A stretch of 64,000 bases of DNA from a bacterium M00.F.Ca.ET.205.01.1.1 (lineage in GTDB: Bacteria; Pseudomonadota; Alphaproteobacteria; Rhizobiales; Rhizobiaceae). Within the stretch, counting starts at the first letter, position 1; each line of letters begins with the position of its first letter. Positions 1 to 8,666 of the stretch are shown piece by piece. Below the pieces are notes generated by a model. It was not told the DNA's origin and did not search any database. It was given only the letters and a program-made list of their open reading frames with translations. The position numbers were made by a program, and so were the translations under genes. Location of the stretch: assembly GCA_004791255.1 (NCBI GenBank), contig SRUQ01000003.1:582623-646622 (forward strand), written 5' to 3'.

Positions 1-429
1 TAGGCCGGCATAGAGGGCAGCCTTTGGATTGCGGTTGAGATAGCGGCGCTCGGCGCGTGCGTGCGCGTCGGAGCCGTGCTCGAGCCTTGCCGCGCGGCAG
101 ACCAGCGTCAGCCTGGGATGCGCTAGCGCATCGCCCTTGCCGGGCTCGCCGAGCAGCAGGGAGCAGCGTGGATCGGCAAGCATCGCCGGCGTATGGGCCG
201 AGAGCTGCGATACCAGGATCAGCGGCGCGCCGTCGATATCGGTGGCAATGCCGACCCGGCTCACGTGCGGCCAGCCGGTTTGCGGTTCCAGCACCGCCAG
301 GGCGCCAAAGCGGGCAGTGCGCAGCAAGGTCTTGGCCAGCCGGATCGCCCCGGCGTCGGTCTGGCGGATCACATCCTTCTTGCGCTCGTCCAAGATGCTC
401 GCCCTGTTAAGCTGATGTCGGTATTCCAC
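1..429 (-). CDS. HugZ/pyridoxamine-oxidase-like FMN-binding protein, C-terminus cut off
   Basis: Reading the minus strand from a GTG at 429 gives 143 codons with no stop, so the gene runs off the left edge. The visible N-terminal part contains LAKTLLRTARFGALAVLEP and a VSRVGIATDIDGAPLILVS beta-strand pair, followed by LADPRCSLLLGEPGKGD. This is the split-barrel FMN-binding fold of the HugZ and pyridoxamine 5-phosphate oxidase-like family, whose members bind flavin or degrade heme. In-frame TGA and TAA codons lie directly before the GTG. The start is therefore GTG429 or an internal TTG at 393; neither has a convincing ribosome-binding site. Whether it acts on heme cannot be judged because the C-terminal domain lies outside the window. 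Confidence 0.72.
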   Translation of the reverse strand, partial: MEYRHQLNRASILDERKKDVIRQTDAGAIRLAKTLLRTARFGALAVLEPQTGWPHVSRVGIATDIDGAPLILVSQLSAHTPAMLADPRCSLLLGEPGKGDALAHPRLTLVCRAARLEHGSDAHARAERRYLNRNPKAALYAGL

Positions 430-508
430 TTATCAGGCGTTGGCGCTGACTTGGCAAGAGCAAGCGCTTACGCATCAGGCCAAAGCCGCTTCGCACTTGT
501 TGGCGACA

Positions 509-1270
509 TTACTTCGGCGCCATGCGGATGGCGCCATCGAGGCGGATGGTCTCGCCATTGAGCATCTGGTTCTCGACGATGTGCAGGGCAAGGGCGGCAT
601 ATTCGGATGGCTCGCCGAGGCGGGACGGGAAGGGCACCGCGGCGCCCAGCGAATCCTGTACCTCCTGCGGCATCCCGGCCATCATCGGCGTCCTGAAGAT
701 GCCGGGTGCGATGGTGCAGACCCGGATGCCGGATCGGGCGAGGTCGCGCGCCACCGGCAGCGTCATGCCGACGACGCCGCCCTTGGAGGCCGAATAGGCG
801 GCCTGGCCGATCTGGCCGTCATAGGCGGCGACCGATGCGGTATTGACGATGACGCCGCGCTCGCCGCCCTGCAGCGGCTCCAGCTTCGCGGCGCGGTCGG
901 CAACGAGCCGGATCATGTTGAAGGTGCCGATCAGATTGACCTCGATCACCTTGCGGTACTGGTCGAGCGGGTGCGGACCGTCCTTGCCGATCGTCTTCAC
1001 GCCGATGGCGATGCCGGCGCAATTGACCAGGATGCGCGGCTCGCCGAGCTTGCCGGCGACTTCGGCGAGTGCCGCGGCGCCACTGTCGGCGCTGCTCACG
1101 TCGCATTGTACGGCGATGCCGCCGATTTCGGCCGCCACCTTGGCCGCGCGCTCGATGCCGACATCGAAGATGGCGACGCGGGCGCCTTTGGCGGCAAGCG
1201 CGCGCGCCGTCGCCTCGCCAAGGCCGGAGCCACCGCCGGTGACAATCGCGATCTGGCCGTTCGGATTCAT
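509..1270 (-). CDS. SDR-family NAD(P) dehydrogenase, 3-hydroxyacyl-CoA dehydrogenase (HSD10) type
   Basis: This is a 253-residue classical short-chain dehydrogenase. The cofactor motif TGGGSGLG is near residues 11-18, an acidic Asp follows beta-2 (IFDVG), NCAG is near 87-90, a Ser sits in [10 protein letters not shown], and the catalytic YSASK is near 157-161. The long insert before the catalytic Ser ([19 protein letters not shown]) and the ending [16 protein letters not shown] are typical of 17-beta-HSD type 10 and 2-methyl-3-hydroxybutyryl-CoA dehydrogenase proteins. Those oxidise 3-hydroxyacyl-CoA with NAD in fatty-acid or isoleucine breakdown. AAAGGATG before the ATG serves as ribosome-binding site. 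There is no partner thiolase or acyl-CoA dehydrogenase nearby, so the substrate is inferred. Confidence 0.85.
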   Translation of the reverse strand: MNPNGQIAIVTGGGSGLGEATARALAAKGARVAIFDVGIERAAKVAAEIGGIAVQCDVSSADSGAAALAEVAGKLGEPRILVNCAGIAIGVKTIGKDGPHPLDQYRKVIEVNLIGTFNMIRLVADRAAKLEPLQGGERGVIVNTASVAAYDGQIGQAAYSASKGGVVGMTLPVARDLARSGIRVCTIAPGIFRTPMMAGMPQEVQDSLGAAVPFPSRLGEPSEYAALALHIVENQMLNGETIRLDGAIRMAPK

Positions 1271-1338
1271 GGCGTCATCCTTTCCCTAGAGGCGTTCAGC
1301 GTTCGATAGAATCGCCAACCCGCGCTGACCCTTGTTTT

Positions 1339-1412
1339 TTCGCAATTCCCAAGGGCAAGCGCTACGCGCTTGTCCCGGGAAAACCGCTGCGCACTTTTCC
1401 GGGAATTGCTCG
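1339..1412. repeat. Rhizobial extragenic repeat, copy 1
   Basis: A motif running from CGCAATTCCC through AAAACCGCTGCGCACTTTTC to GGGAATTGCTC lies between two minus-strand genes. The ends are complementary (GCAATTCCC and GGGAATTGC), so it can fold into a hairpin. A shorter relative lies at 5480-5531. Such units are frequent in Mesorhizobium-like intergenic DNA (recalled, not searched). Confidence 0.7.
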
Positions 1413-1453
1413 AAGAGAACAGGAACTGATCAGTGCCAGATCGGCCGGCAAGG

Positions 1454-1981
1454 TCAAGCCATGGCGGCGGTATGCTCGGCGACCCTGGCGTGACAGACCT
1501 CGCCGGAGAGCCGCGCCACCGCGCCGGATACGATCTCATGCGACAGCAGCCGATCGAGATCGACAGGACGCGGCATCGATATCTGGCCACGCGGAATGCG
1601 CTTGAAGCCAAGCGGTCCATAATAGGGCTCGTCGCCGACCAGTATAACGGCCGGCGCGCCTGATTTGGCGGCGGCCTCCAGTGCGATCGCCACCAGCCGG
1701 CGGCCGATGCCGAGGTTCTTGAAGGCCGGCCGCACGGCCAGGGGCCCGAGCATCAGCGCGCGGCCGGCGCCGGCGGCGATGCGTGTCATGCGGACCGAGG
1801 CGACGACCGTGTCGCCGTCGACAGCGACGAAGGACAAGGAGCGCTCATGGCCTCCGGCTTCGCGGATCTTGTAGGCGGCCAGCACGAAACGGCCGGGCCC
1901 GAAGGCTTCGTCGTTGATGGCTTCGATCTGGATATCGTGTGCCGGGGTTTCCGGCAGGTATGTCACGTCGGCAAGGCTCAT
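1454..1981 (-). CDS. GNAT-family N-acetyltransferase
   Basis: The 175-residue protein has the GNAT core. Strand LSFVAVDGDTVVASVRMTRI leads into ALMLGPLAVRPAFKNLGIGR, the acetyl-CoA pyrophosphate-binding R/QxxGxG/A loop being KNLGIGRRL. The C-terminal part, VILVGDEPYYGPLGFKRIPR, matches the YhbS-like subgroup. The ATG at 1981 is preferred over an upstream TTG because MSLADVTYLPETPAHDIQIE is the family-like beginning. The acceptor substrate is not evident. It ends before a repeat-bearing gap and lies divergent from the glutathionyl-hydroquinone reductase gene. Confidence 0.85.
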   Translation of the reverse strand: MSLADVTYLPETPAHDIQIEAINDEAFGPGRFVLAAYKIREAGGHERSLSFVAVDGDTVVASVRMTRIAAGAGRALMLGPLAVRPAFKNLGIGRRLVAIALEAAAKSGAPAVILVGDEPYYGPLGFKRIPRGQISMPRPVDLDRLLSHEIVSGAVARLSGEVCHARVAEHTAAMA

Positions 1982-2247
1982 GGTCTTTGCGTTCCGGTAG
2001 AGAGGAAAGGTTTGCCGCAAACGGCAGCGTTCGCCAGTCAGCGCTTCATCAAGCGCGGGCGCCCTTTCGTCGTCGGTCGAACCGGATCAAAGCAAAGTCG
2101 AACATGCGAATTGTCCGCTACCATCAATTTCAGGCCGCCGCAATCGGCCCTTTCGCTGGCTTCGTCGATTGACGGTCTGTTCAACCCCGAATGATTTCCT
2201 CCTCGCCGCATCGCGCCTACATCAGCCCAGGCATGAAAGGACATGGC

Positions 2248-3240
2248 ATGGGATTGCTGGTCGAAGGCAAATGGCAGGATCGCTGGTACGACACCAAGGA
2301 GAGCGGCGGCAGGTTCGTGCGGGCGCAATCGCGGTGGCGCGACTGGATCACTGGCGATGGCAAGCCCGTTGAAGCCCGCAGCCGCGGCTTCAAGGCCGAA
2401 CCCGGCCGCTACCACCTCTATGTCTCGCTCGCCTGCCCGTGGGCGCACCGGACGCTGATCTTTCGCGCGCTGAAGAAACTCGAAAGCGTCATCTCGGTCT
2501 CGGTCGTCCATCATTTCATGGGCGCCGATGGCTGGACGTTTCTTGCTGAAGACGGCGCCACCGGCGACACGCTCTACGGCCTCGACTTCCTGCATCAAGT
2601 CTACACCAGGGCTGACCCCGCCTATTTCGGTCGCGTCACCGTGCCGGTGCTGTGGGACAGGCAAGAGCAAACCATCGTCTCCAACGAATCCTCCGAAATC
2701 ATCCGAATGCTGAATTCAGCTTTCGACGCATGGGGCGATGCCAGCCTGGATTTCTATCCAGAGGCCTTGCGCGACGAGATCGATGCGGTCAACACCCTGG
2801 TCTACCCAGCCATCAACAACGGCGTCTACCGCGCCGGCTTCGCCACCACGCAAGGCGCCTATGAGGAAGCGTTCTCAGAGCTGTTTTCGGCGCTCGACCA
2901 AATCGAGCACCGGCTGTCCACGCAGCGCTATCTCGTTGGCGACCGGATCACCGAAGCCGATTGGCGGCTGTTCACCACGCTGGTGCGCTTCGACCCGGTC
3001 TATGTCGGTCACTTCAAATGCAATCTGCGCCGCATCGCCGACTATTCGAACCTGTCCAACTATCTGCGCGACCTCTACCAGGTTCCCGGCGTCGCCGGGA
3101 CCGTGAACCTGCATCACATCAAGGCGCACTATTACGGCAGCCACGAAACGATCAACCCGACACGCATCGTGCCGGTCGGGCCGGAACTCGACTATGGGGC
3201 GCCGCATGACCGGGCGAGGTTCGGAACAGCGATCGTCTGA
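2248..3240 (+). CDS. Glutathionyl-hydroquinone reductase (Xi/omega-class GST)
   Basis: This 330-residue protein begins MGLLVEGKWQDRWYDTKESG, the stereotyped N-terminus of glutathionyl-hydroquinone reductases (E. coli YqjG, PcpF). The catalytic Cys63 sits in the LACPWAHRT motif. The C-terminal helical GST domain contains FATTQGAYEEAF and RYLVGDRITEADWRLF. The enzymes use glutathione to reduce glutathionyl-hydroquinones in the cytoplasm, linked to quinone detoxification. The ATG at 2248 is chosen over upstream in-frame starts because AAAGGA lies at the right distance and the family starts there. The gene is convergent with the following Nudix gene: the two stop codons abut at 3240/3241 with no spacer. 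Confidence 0.92.
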   Translation: MGLLVEGKWQDRWYDTKESGGRFVRAQSRWRDWITGDGKPVEARSRGFKAEPGRYHLYVSLACPWAHRTLIFRALKKLESVISVSVVHHFMGADGWTFLAEDGATGDTLYGLDFLHQVYTRADPAYFGRVTVPVLWDRQEQTIVSNESSEIIRMLNSAFDAWGDASLDFYPEALRDEIDAVNTLVYPAINNGVYRAGFATTQGAYEEAFSELFSALDQIEHRLSTQRYLVGDRITEADWRLFTTLVRFDPVYVGHFKCNLRRIADYSNLSNYLRDLYQVPGVAGTVNLHHIKAHYYGSHETINPTRIVPVGPELDYGAPHDRARFGTAIV

Positions 3241-3738
3241 CTACCAGTACGGAGAAGCCGGCTCGCCCTGGAAAATCTCGGCGATGCGCCGCAGCGTCGC
3301 CGGGGTCGTGTCCTTGGGTAACCGATCGAGCGGGAAGAAGCCGGCCTCGGCGATCTCGTGGTCCGGCAGTTTGGGCGCACTCTGGCTGAAATGCTCGATC
3401 AGGTAGAAGCCGACATGGTCGCGGTTGCTGGAGCGGCGGTTGAAGTGCATCGACTTCAGCACCGGCGGGCCAGTGAGCGTGATGTTGCCTTCCTCTGCGA
3501 GTTCGCGCGCCAGTGCCTCGGCCAGTGTTTCGCCGACCTCGACGCCGCCGCCGGGAAGCTGCCAGCCCGGCACATAGGTGTGGCGGATCAGGAAGACCGA
3601 ATTGGACGCGGTGTCGTGGACGAGGCCGCGCACGCCGAGCGTCATCGGCCGCCGCAGCACGAAATAGAGATGGAACAGCCTGGCCCGCAGCCCCGGCCAG
3701 CCGGTCTGGCGGAAGGTGGTCTCGGGATCGGTCGTCAT
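3241..3738 (-). CDS. Nudix hydrolase
   Basis: The 165-residue protein carries a complete Nudix box at about residues 64-86, with GGGVEVGE followed by RELAEEGNI, which fits the Gx5Ex7REUxEExGU consensus. The family cleaves nucleoside diphosphates linked to another moiety and uses the glutamates to bind Mg or Mn. Upstream of the box is VRGLVHDTASNSVFLIRHTY, a typical first strand and substrate loop. The likely substrate is not readable. Its stop codon directly abuts that of the convergent gene ending at 3240. Confidence 0.9.
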   Translation of the reverse strand: MTTDPETTFRQTGWPGLRARLFHLYFVLRRPMTLGVRGLVHDTASNSVFLIRHTYVPGWQLPGGGVEVGETLAEALARELAEEGNITLTGPPVLKSMHFNRRSSNRDHVGFYLIEHFSQSAPKLPDHEIAEAGFFPLDRLPKDTTPATLRRIAEIFQGEPASPYW

Positions 3739-3791
3739 CCCAGTAGAAACCGTGGCTGGAAAGCCGCGAGCGCGTCGCCTATGAAGGAGGA

Positions 3792-4721
3792 ATGTTCAGG
3801 CTCGCGCATATTTCCGATGTCCATCTGGGGCCGCTCCCGGATGTATCCTATCGCGATCTCGCCTCCAAGCGCGTGCTCGGCTACGTCAACTGGCAGCGCA
3901 ACCGCCGCCGGCACATGCACGATGCCGTCATCGACAGCATTGTCGCCGACATCAAGGCACAGAGTCCCGACCATCTCGCCGTCACCGGCGACCTGGTCAA
4001 CCTGGCGCTCGACGGCGAGATCGAGATGGCCAAACACTGGCTGGAGACGCTGGGCGCGCCGGACGACGTGTCGGTGGTTCCGGGGAACCACGACGCTTAT
4101 GTGCCGGGCGCCTTCGACAAGGTGTGCCGGTCGTGGGCGGCCTGGATGACGGGCGACGACGTCAACTCGCCGGTCGACCGCAATTCCTTTCCCTATCTGC
4201 GCGTGCGCGGCAATGTCGCTTTGATCGGCGTCACGACGGCGCGCGCCACGGCACCCTTCATGGCGAACGGCTTCTTCATGGAAGGCCAGTCGGCGCGGCT
4301 CGGCAAGGTTCTCGACGCCACGGCAAAACGAGGGCTGTTCCGCGCCATCATGATCCACCATCCGCCGGTGCGCGGCGCGGTCTCGCAGCACAAGCGCCTG
4401 TTCGGCATCGCCCGCTTCAACAAAATCATCCGCCGGCATGGCGCCGAACTTATCCTGCACGGCCATTCGCATCTGCCGTCGCTGTTCCAGATCGGCCCGC
4501 GCGATGCCAGGGTTCCGGTCGTCGGTGTCGCCGCCGCCGGCCAGGCGCCGGGCGGCAAGCACCCGGCGGCGCAGTACAATCTGTTCGAAATCGCCGGCGA
4601 AAAGGGCGACTGGCGCATCCGCCTGACCCGGCGCGGCCTAACTGGGCCGGCAATGCCGCCCTCAGACCTGCAGACGCTGGAACTGGGCGCGCGGACCGAC
4701 GCGGCTATGGCCGCAAGCTGA
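3792..4721 (+). CDS. Metallophosphoesterase (calcineurin-like)
   Basis: This 309-residue protein shows all dinuclear-metal motifs in order: DVHLG (Asp9, His11), GDLVN (Asp67), GNHD (98-101), HHPP and, near the C-terminus, GHSH. It belongs to the cyclic-nucleotide or general phosphodiesterase superfamily; the substrate cannot be named. There is no signal peptide, so it is probably cytoplasmic. The sequence AAGGAGG ends only one base before the ATG, closer than usual. MFRLAHISDVHLGP is nonetheless the family N-terminus and no better start is visible. The 3' end overlaps the convergent membrane-protein gene by 17 bases. Confidence 0.88.
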   Translation: MFRLAHISDVHLGPLPDVSYRDLASKRVLGYVNWQRNRRRHMHDAVIDSIVADIKAQSPDHLAVTGDLVNLALDGEIEMAKHWLETLGAPDDVSVVPGNHDAYVPGAFDKVCRSWAAWMTGDDVNSPVDRNSFPYLRVRGNVALIGVTTARATAPFMANGFFMEGQSARLGKVLDATAKRGLFRAIMIHHPPVRGAVSQHKRLFGIARFNKIIRRHGAELILHGHSHLPSLFQIGPRDARVPVVGVAAAGQAPGGKHPAAQYNLFEIAGEKGDWRIRLTRRGLTGPAMPPSDLQTLELGARTDAAMAAS

Positions 4722-5322
4722 GGCCCATCGCCACGAGCCGGTCCCAGAACAGCGCGACCGACACAGCCAGGCCGACCAGGGCGCCGGCGGCGATCAGGCC
4801 AAGGCCGGACAGGACGGCAGACCAGCCCTTGCCGCGCGGCGTCGGTTGCAGCGGCGGTTCGGCCTCCGCCACCTCGGCGCGTTTCAAGCCGGTGACAGCC
4901 GGCTCGGCCCCGCCCTCCATTATGCGCTGGCGCTCGACGACGCGCTCGGCGACATAGCGTGTCACGGAATCGGCGACTGTCTTCATCTCGGTCGATTCGG
5001 CGAGCACCACGCGGCCGATGCGGGTGTCCTTCAGAAAGCGGTAGGTGCGGCGATCGCGGCCCATGGCGACATGGCTGACGGCGTCGATCCACAGGCGCGG
5101 CTGCAGGCCCGACGAGACGGCGAAATCGAAATTGTCGATGTCGGCGGGTACGTCGGCAAAGACGGGTGCCAGGTGGGCGGCAAGAAGATCAAGGCGCATA
5201 CGGTGTGCCTCGCGCATGTCGACGACCACGTCGTCGCGGTCGGCGAAGGCATTCTTCACGTCGCGGATGGCGTCGGACAGTTTTCTCGATGGGTCGATGG
5301 TCTTTTCGCCTGCATCCTTCAT
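4705..5322 (-). CDS. Uncharacterised protein with C-terminal membrane anchor
   Basis: The 205-residue product has a soluble, charged N-terminal domain (RKLSDAIRDVKNAFADRDD, LWIDAVSHVAMGRDRRTYRF). A linker rich in Glu and Pro follows, then one hydrophobic helix at about residues 175-200 (LSGLGLIAAGALVGLAVSVA) near the C-terminus. This looks like a tail-anchored inner-membrane protein with its bulk in the cytoplasm. I do not recognise a named family. The ATG at 5322 has GAGG upstream; an alternative ATG at 5352 would add ten residues. The tail overlaps the convergent metallophosphoesterase gene. Confidence 0.7.
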   Translation of the reverse strand: MKDAGEKTIDPSRKLSDAIRDVKNAFADRDDVVVDMREAHRMRLDLLAAHLAPVFADVPADIDNFDFAVSSGLQPRLWIDAVSHVAMGRDRRTYRFLKDTRIGRVVLAESTEMKTVADSVTRYVAERVVERQRIMEGGAEPAVTGLKRAEVAEAEPPLQPTPRGKGWSAVLSGLGLIAAGALVGLAVSVALFWDRLVAMGLSLRP

Positions 5323-5479
5323 CGGCGTCTGCCTCGCGGGTTTGGTTAACATGGGGTTAACACAGCCGCCCGCAAAATGCACTGCCGAGAGATCGAAGCG
5401 CTCGCAGGGGGGAAATGATGGCGGCGCTACAGCATTTCCGGCGAAAAGGGATCGCCCTCCAAGGGTCTATCTCGCTGTT

Positions 5480-5531
5480 TCCAGGGAATTCCGAACGCAA
5501 AACCGCTTCGCACCTTAGCGGGAATTGCTTG
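5480..5531. repeat. Rhizobial extragenic repeat, copy 2
   Basis: CCAGGGAATTCCGAACGCAA followed by AACCGCTTCGCACC and GCGGGAATTGCTTG is a shorter and more degenerate relative of the unit at 1339-1412. The shared core is AAAACCGCT, then GCAC, ending GGGAATTGCT. It lies immediately downstream of the alpha/beta-hydrolase stop codon, where it could act as a transcript end. Confidence 0.6.
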
Positions 5532-5538
5532 AGGCAGT

Positions 5539-6339
5539 TCAGACGGCGGCGGCGAGTTTGGCGCGGGGCGGCCTGGCGCGGCGGCCGCTGTTGCGGCGGA
5601 TGATCCCGGCGACCAGATCAGGCGCCTCTTCGACAAGCATGTGTCCGGCGTCCAGCACGTGGTGCAGGTGAAAATGCGCCGGCAGACCCTCCGACTGGGT
5701 GACGGGCAGCACCGCGTCGTCGGCTCCCCACGCCACCATCACCGGCATGGCCAGCCTGTCGAACTGGTCGCGCGGGATGACGCCTTGCCGGTCGTCCCTG
5801 GTCATGGCGGCAGCGATCTCGACAAATTTTTCCAACTGGCCGGGCCGGCCGCGCATTTCGCACAGCATATCGGCGATATGTTGCGGGGACGGGCTGCCAG
5901 GGCCGGACATCGCGGCAAGGCAGGCGCGGATCTCGGCAAGATCCCGCGCGCTGGCATAGCGGCGTAACAGCGGCCCATTGATCTCCGGGCCAAAGCCGCC
6001 AGGCGCAAGAAGCGTCAGCGAAGCTACTGTCTCGGGCTCGGCAAGCGCCATCAAGGTCGCCACCGCTCCACCCATCGAATGGCCAACGAGGTGGATGCGT
6101 TGGACCTGGCGGGCCGCCAAATCGGCGAGAACCGCCTTTGCCGCCACTTTGGCCGGTCCGGCACCCGGGAAATCGAGCGACAGGCCATGCCCGGGCAGGT
6201 CATAGGCAAGCGTGCGCGCAAAAGGCGCGAGCAAAGCACTCACATCGCCCCAGACGTCGTGGCACCCGCCAAAACCATGCAGCAGGACGATGGTCCTCGA
6301 ACCGGCACCCCGTTCGGCGGCATAGAGCAATGGGATCAT
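5539..6339 (-). CDS. Alpha/beta-fold hydrolase
   Basis: This 266-residue hydrolase has the oxyanion strand IVLLHGFGGCHDVWGD, then YDLPGHGLS, the nucleophile elbow GHSMGG (Ser88) and LLAPGGFGP. The acid probably lies in WGADDAVLP and the catalytic His in DAGHMLVEEAPD. It is related to esterase and AcoC-like acyl hydrolases, but the substrate is unknown. The basic tail NSGRRARPPRAKLAAAV is unusual and poorly conserved in type. Directly upstream of the start is a 23-bp tandem repeat at 6350-6395. Confidence 0.87.
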   Translation of the reverse strand: MIPLLYAAERGAGSRTIVLLHGFGGCHDVWGDVSALLAPFARTLAYDLPGHGLSLDFPGAGPAKVAAKAVLADLAARQVQRIHLVGHSMGGAVATLMALAEPETVASLTLLAPGGFGPEINGPLLRRYASARDLAEIRACLAAMSGPGSPSPQHIADMLCEMRGRPGQLEKFVEIAAAMTRDDRQGVIPRDQFDRLAMPVMVAWGADDAVLPVTQSEGLPAHFHLHHVLDAGHMLVEEAPDLVAGIIRRNSGRRARPPRAKLAAAV

Positions 6340-6349
6340 GAAAGCGGAA

Positions 6350-6395
6350 GGTTTTTAAGTTGCAGGAGAGAAGGTTATTAAGTTGCAGGAGAAAG
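6350..6395. repeat. Two-copy 23-bp direct repeat
   Basis: Two adjacent copies share TAAGTTGCAGGAGA with the same flanking spacing, at 6350-6372 and 6373-6395, and differ at about three positions. They lie 11 bases upstream of the alpha/beta-hydrolase start on the minus strand, within its likely promoter or leader. Confidence 0.75.
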
Positions 6396-6589
6396 GCGCG
6401 ACTGAAATATGGCTGGATTGCGATTTGTCCAGTGCAATGGCCAGTAAAGTTTTCGCGACTGCCCGCTGTGCGGACGCAGTTCAACAGCTTCGCCAGGCAA
6501 AGGGCGGCAGATCAGCTCGATTGACGGCATACGTGCTCGCGTGTGCGCCCGGCAGTCCATTGGTCCAAACAGTCCTGGTCCGTCGGATC

Positions 6590-8365
6590 TCAGCTTGCGC
6601 TGCCAAGTCCGGCGTCGCGCAAGGCGCGGACCAGCCGCTCGGTCAGATCGGCCGGATATTTCCTGTCTACGAAGGTCGCGCGCGGATTGGCGGCGAATTT
6701 AGGAAATTTGGCGGTCAGCTCATCGAGCAGCTTTCGCGCCTGATTGTCCTGGCCGGTGATCCTGGCGCCGATCAGCCGGGCGGCAAGATAATGCGATTTC
6801 GTCGCAGTGGTCCTGAGCGCGGTGCCGGCGATCGCGGCCTTCTTGGTGTCGCCCAGCATGAATTCGCCGGCGAAGAGCCCGAAATCCCACCAGGTCGGGT
6901 GGCCGCTGAAGGCGTCCACGGCATTGGCCAGGATCGGTGTCCCCTCGGCGTACCGACCGGCGAAAATCAGTCCGTAGCCATAGGCAGCGGCCATGGCGAG
7001 ATCGTAGGGGTTGAGGTCGTAGGCCTTGCGCATCCAGCGCAGTGCTTCGTCGGCGTTGCCGAGGCGCGAATTGATGTAGCCATAGGAACGGTGCGCATAA
7101 GGGCTGGTCGGTCCCATCTGCAGGGCGCGATGGGCAAAGGTCATCGCCTTCTCGGTCGTTGCGTCCGGCGGATAGGCGTAGTGGTCGTTCACCGCCTCCA
7201 GATGGAGCGAAGCAAGCTCCGAATAGACCAGCGACGATTTCGCACCGCTGTCGGCTAGCGTCTCGAGGCAGCGATAGGCGGCTTCATGGGTTTTGGCGTT
7301 CTGGTCGAGATAGTATTTGTCGTTGAGCAGCAGGCACTGGGTCAGGCCAATCTCCATGCCGGTCTGCTCGATATAGCTGTAGATCGTGCCGGAGGCGGGA
7401 AGGCTGGTGCTGAGGATACCGGCTATGTGGTTCTCGACGGCGCTCGGTGCGCTGTCGGCGGCGGTAAGGTTGCGCGACAGCAGCACTCGCCCGGTTGCCA
7501 CGCTCTGCAGCTCGATCGTGACGTCCCCCGCGCCCGGACCAGCCAGGATATCGAAGACGAAACTCGTGGCATCAGCGACCGGATCGATCTTGCTGTCGGC
7601 GTCGCGACCGATGAAGTCGATCGTGTCGAAGCCGCTCAAGCCGGCACGCAGCGATGCGGCCACGCGGCTGGCGTCGGGACTGCTGGTCTTGACGGCGATG
7701 TAGACGAGCGGAAGTGCTTCGGAGATGGGCGAGGGCGCGATGCTGCTGGTCTCGCCTGTTGTCTCGATCGTTGCAGGCACCTCGCCCCCTGCCAGCAAGA
7801 CGCCGCTGCCTTGACGCAGGATCAGCACGCCCAACATGGCGATCACCAGGGCAATCGCCATCCAGAAGAACCTGATATGGCGCACCACCGCGGGAGCCGA
7901 TGTGGGGACGGCCGCCAACAAGGCCGCCACGGGGGCGTCGTCGCTGGCGGCGGCGTATTGTTCGGACTGGGTGGTTGTCACCTCCGCCTGACGGGCAGGG
8001 TCCGCCGCTTCCGGTAAGCGGATCGCGTTGAGCTCGTATGCCGGGACATAGCCACCGCGTGGAATGGCTATGCGAAAGGGCTCGGCGACCCCCTCATTGG
8101 CGAAATAGTGCTGCAGCAACTCGCGCAGCCTGCCCGCCTGCACCCGCACCACCGCATCGGTCGACGGATCGAAATCGCCGTCCTTGCCAAACACGTCCAT
8201 GGCAATGGAAAAGCCCTTGAGCCGATCGGCTTCACCCGCCTGCTCGCGCTCGACGAGATAGCGCAGCAGCTTACGCGCGCGCTCGGATCTCCCGAACGTT
8301 TCGCTGGCAAGCAGTCGCTCCAGTGTCTCGCGCACTGCGGGGGCGGCAGGCGTGGCATGCTGCAA
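6590..8365 (-). CDS. Membrane-anchored TPR protein with N-terminal winged-helix-like domain
   Basis: This is a 591-residue, three-part protein. Residues 10-110 (RARKLLRYLVE, DVFGKDGDFDPSTDAVVRVQ, RIAIPRGGYVPAYE) are the DNA-binding-like domain found in rhizobial proteins often labelled adenylate cyclase or transcriptional regulator. A single membrane helix follows near residues 180-200 (FFWMAIALVIAMLGVLILRQ), and the C-terminal half holds TPR-like repeats (SPYAHRSYGYINSRLGNADE, NPYDLAMAAAYGYGLIFAGR). No cyclase catalytic domain is present. The start is TTG at 8365, with GAGAGGA eight bases upstream; the nearby ATG is out of frame. It could be a membrane-tethered, CadC-like regulator, which is inference. 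Confidence 0.78.
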   Translation of the reverse strand: MQHATPAAPAVRETLERLLASETFGRSERARKLLRYLVEREQAGEADRLKGFSIAMDVFGKDGDFDPSTDAVVRVQAGRLRELLQHYFANEGVAEPFRIAIPRGGYVPAYELNAIRLPEAADPARQAEVTTTQSEQYAAASDDAPVAALLAAVPTSAPAVVRHIRFFWMAIALVIAMLGVLILRQGSGVLLAGGEVPATIETTGETSSIAPSPISEALPLVYIAVKTSSPDASRVAASLRAGLSGFDTIDFIGRDADSKIDPVADATSFVFDILAGPGAGDVTIELQSVATGRVLLSRNLTAADSAPSAVENHIAGILSTSLPASGTIYSYIEQTGMEIGLTQCLLLNDKYYLDQNAKTHEAAYRCLETLADSGAKSSLVYSELASLHLEAVNDHYAYPPDATTEKAMTFAHRALQMGPTSPYAHRSYGYINSRLGNADEALRWMRKAYDLNPYDLAMAAAYGYGLIFAGRYAEGTPILANAVDAFSGHPTWWDFGLFAGEFMLGDTKKAAIAGTALRTTATKSHYLAARLIGARITGQDNQARKLLDELTAKFPKFAANPRATFVDRKYPADLTERLVRALRDAGLGSAS

Positions 8366-8666
8366 GTGTCGATCCTCTCGAAGTCGGCACAGGTTGAGGT
8401 GCGATCATATAGTTCCCGCACGACCACACAAGAGTACACGCATTATGCGATCGCGTACCCCACGTGATAATTTTCCGGTGGTTAATGACCCGCCGCGCGG
8501 ATGCAGCTGCGGACATGGGTCGTCCGGAGCACTACCCATCCGACGGGCTGAGCAAAGGGTCAAGTCGTTGAACGGGCTCGGCAATATCGGCGCAGGCCCC
8601 ACCCCGATGGCCGGCGAATCCTGAAGCGCGCAGCACCTTGCCGGCTGCACGCCTCAGGGATACGGA
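8366..8666 (-). promoter_or_regulatory. Intergenic region with candidate promoter of the TPR-regulator gene
   Basis: I see no gene in this 301-base gap. On the minus strand TTGTGT (8431-8426) and TATGAT (8409-8404) are separated by 16 bases and sit about 40-60 bases before the TTG start at 8365. This fits a sigma-70 promoter. The remainder toward leuA is featureless apart from short, low-quality ORFs. Confidence 0.4.

Noticed and set aside
6590..8365. Adenylate cyclase
   Set aside because: The N-terminal domain is often mislabelled so, but no class III catalytic domain is present.
8405..8650. 81-codon ORF upstream of the TPR regulator
   Set aside because: No ribosome-binding site and no recognisable domain; it lies over a probable promoter.
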